From Prolixibacteraceae bacterium (lineage in GTDB: Bacteria > Bacteroidota > Bacteroidia > Bacteroidales > Prolixibacteraceae), in contig SKHV01000071.1 in NCBI GenBank assembly GCA_007116765.1, forward strand, positions 1-6,732: 6,732 nt of DNA. Reading direction: 5' to 3'. Each line of letters begins with the position of its first letter. Within the stretch, counting starts at the first letter, position 1. The notes below the pieces were generated by a model. The model had not been told where the DNA came from. It did no database searches and worked only from the letters and a program-made list of their open reading frames with translations. A program made the position numbers and the translations under genes. Shown piece by piece: positions 6,732-6,732 of this stretch.

Positions 6732-6732
6732 G

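Noticed and set aside
1..6732. Diversity-generating retroelement, CRISPR array, tRNA, promoter or terminator
   Set aside because: Lectin-like phage proteins can be retroelement targets, but no reverse transcriptase, template/variable repeat pair or direct-repeat array was seen. The gaps between genes are at most 11 bases and leave no room for terminators or RNA genes.

Overview
This window looks like part of the late structural region of a tailed bacteriophage or prophage, from the stretch that encodes tail and host-contact proteins. All seven genes read on the minus strand, so gene order runs from the right edge to the left. They are packed with gaps of 2 to 11 bases or overlaps of 4 and 8 bases. 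Each complete gene has a recognisable Shine-Dalgarno sequence, which points to a bacterial virus. The host cannot be named from the sequence. The DUF2793-like gene suggests a proteobacterial host, but only weakly.

Layout, in reading order: (1) the last 33 codons of an upstream gene (6731-6630); (2) a 352-residue protein with an N-terminal lectin-like beta-sandwich and a phage-type C-terminal domain (6637-5579); (3) a 710-residue protein with an N-terminal LamG domain and a second lectin-like domain that seems to be split by an inserted module (5575-3443); (4) a 116-residue DUF2793-like protein (3440-3090); (5) a 190-residue protein resembling a tail tube subunit (3080-2508); (6) a 333-residue paralogue of gene 2 (2496-1495); (7) a protein running off the left edge, with at least 499 residues in the window and an ALK-type glycine-rich domain (1498-1). 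Gene 7 is easy to miss because its stop codon lies outside the window.

Most of these proteins are built from carbohydrate- or surface-binding folds (LamG, concanavalin-like, glycine-rich). The most economical reading is a cassette of virion-attached adhesion or decoration proteins, expressed as one transcript from a promoter beyond the right edge. No enzyme, integrase, RNA gene, terminator or CRISPR array is visible. No stretch over 300 bases lacks a gene.

The cassette looks mosaic. Genes 1 to 5 are AT-rich (hand-counted 60-base lines from 23 to 43% GC), while most of genes 6 and 7 sits near 45 to 55%. Genes 2 and 6 are paralogues despite this difference. Genes 3 and 7 share a module with conserved residue spacing. 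In gene 3 the module seems to sit inside a lectin-like domain, and in gene 7 it seems to be split by the glycine-rich domain.
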